NCBI GenBank assembly: GCA_036803245.1
Contig: DAIRUQ010000084.1
Coordinates: forward strand, 1 to 12,674
Length of the DNA: 12,674 bases
Origin: DAIRUQ01 sp036803245
GTDB lineage: Bacteria > Chloroflexota > Anaerolineae > UBA1429
Direction: 5' to 3'
The translations under genes were made by a program, and so were the position numbers. The notes beneath the pieces were generated by a model that worked only from the letters and a program-made list of their open reading frames with translations, was not told the origin of the DNA and did no database searches. Numbering within the stretch: the first letter of the stretch is position 1; every line of letters starts with the position of its first letter. Shown one piece after another: positions 12,620-12,674 of the stretch.

Positions 12620-12674
12620 AGGCGACGGTCGGACTCGAACCGACGGTGGGGGTTTTGCAGACCCCTGCCTTAAC
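12620..12674 (-). tRNA. tRNA-Cys (anticodon GCA), 5' part cut by window end
   Basis: On the minus strand the anticodon loop is CTGCAAA (12660-12654) with anticodon GCA between GGGGT/ACCCC stems. A T-arm follows (GTCGG-TTCGAGT-CCGAC), then the acceptor 3' strand CGTCGCC. The unpaired base at 12620 is U, the discriminator typical of tRNA-Cys. CCA is not encoded (TCT follows). The D-arm and 5' acceptor strand lie beyond the window. Confidence 0.93.

Overview
The window looks like a chromosomal segment of a high-GC bacterium, most likely a member of the Chloroflexota (Anaerolineae-like). This is inferred from the long Thr/Pro-rich linkers right after the export signals of two envelope proteins, a YabE-like DUF348/G5/3D protein beside KsgA, a divergent PyrK-like/PyrD-like pair, and a large Alu-domain SRP RNA. 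No mobile element, CRISPR array or phage gene is visible. The genes are packed closely, with several overlaps and many GTG/TTG starts.

Layout. (1) 1-4102, plus strand: the tail of an ABC-F ATPase, then dephospho-CoA kinase (coaE) with an unusual two-helix membrane tail, a PyrK-like iron-sulfur flavoprotein, a lipoprotein N-acetylmuramoyl-L-alanine amidase and a PyrD-like TIM barrel. Gaps between the genes are about 1-13 nt or negative, so this reads as one operon. (2) 4092-4562, minus: D-aminoacyl-tRNA deacylase (dtd), whose 3' end overlaps the PyrD-like gene. It diverges from a small, well-promoted hypothetical gene at 4635-4934. (3) 4975-5295, minus: an FmdB-type zinc-ribbon protein with a clear sigma-70-like promoter. 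It diverges from a membrane-anchored sortase-fold protein (5472-6227) that appears to have lost all three catalytic residues. (4) 6224-9842, minus: HI0933-type flavoprotein, YabE-like protein, then ksgA/rsmA, an operon with 3-7 nt gaps. (5) 9898-10170, minus: a complete large-type SRP RNA with its own TTGACA-17-TACGAT promoter and a strong 3' hairpin. (6) 10212-12275, minus: an M28B peptidase resembling glutamate carboxypeptidase II, apparently cytosolic. (7) 12276-12619: an intergenic stretch with a promoter and a perfect hairpin. (8) 12620-12674, minus: the 3' part of a tRNA-Cys.

Functional themes. Housekeeping translation and RNA functions (ABC-F, Dtd, KsgA, SRP RNA, tRNA-Cys) are mixed with cell-envelope proteins (amidase lipoprotein, YabE-like protein, sortase-fold protein). 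The most unusual content is a set of enzyme folds with altered active sites: a sortase without His, Cys and Arg; a PyrD-like protein without the usual catalytic Lys/Cys; and a PyrK-like protein that keeps its iron-sulfur cysteines but has degenerate flavin and nucleotide motifs. The PyrK-like and PyrD-like genes flank a cell-wall amidase. No complete new multi-gene system could be demonstrated. These altered enzymes are the best leads.
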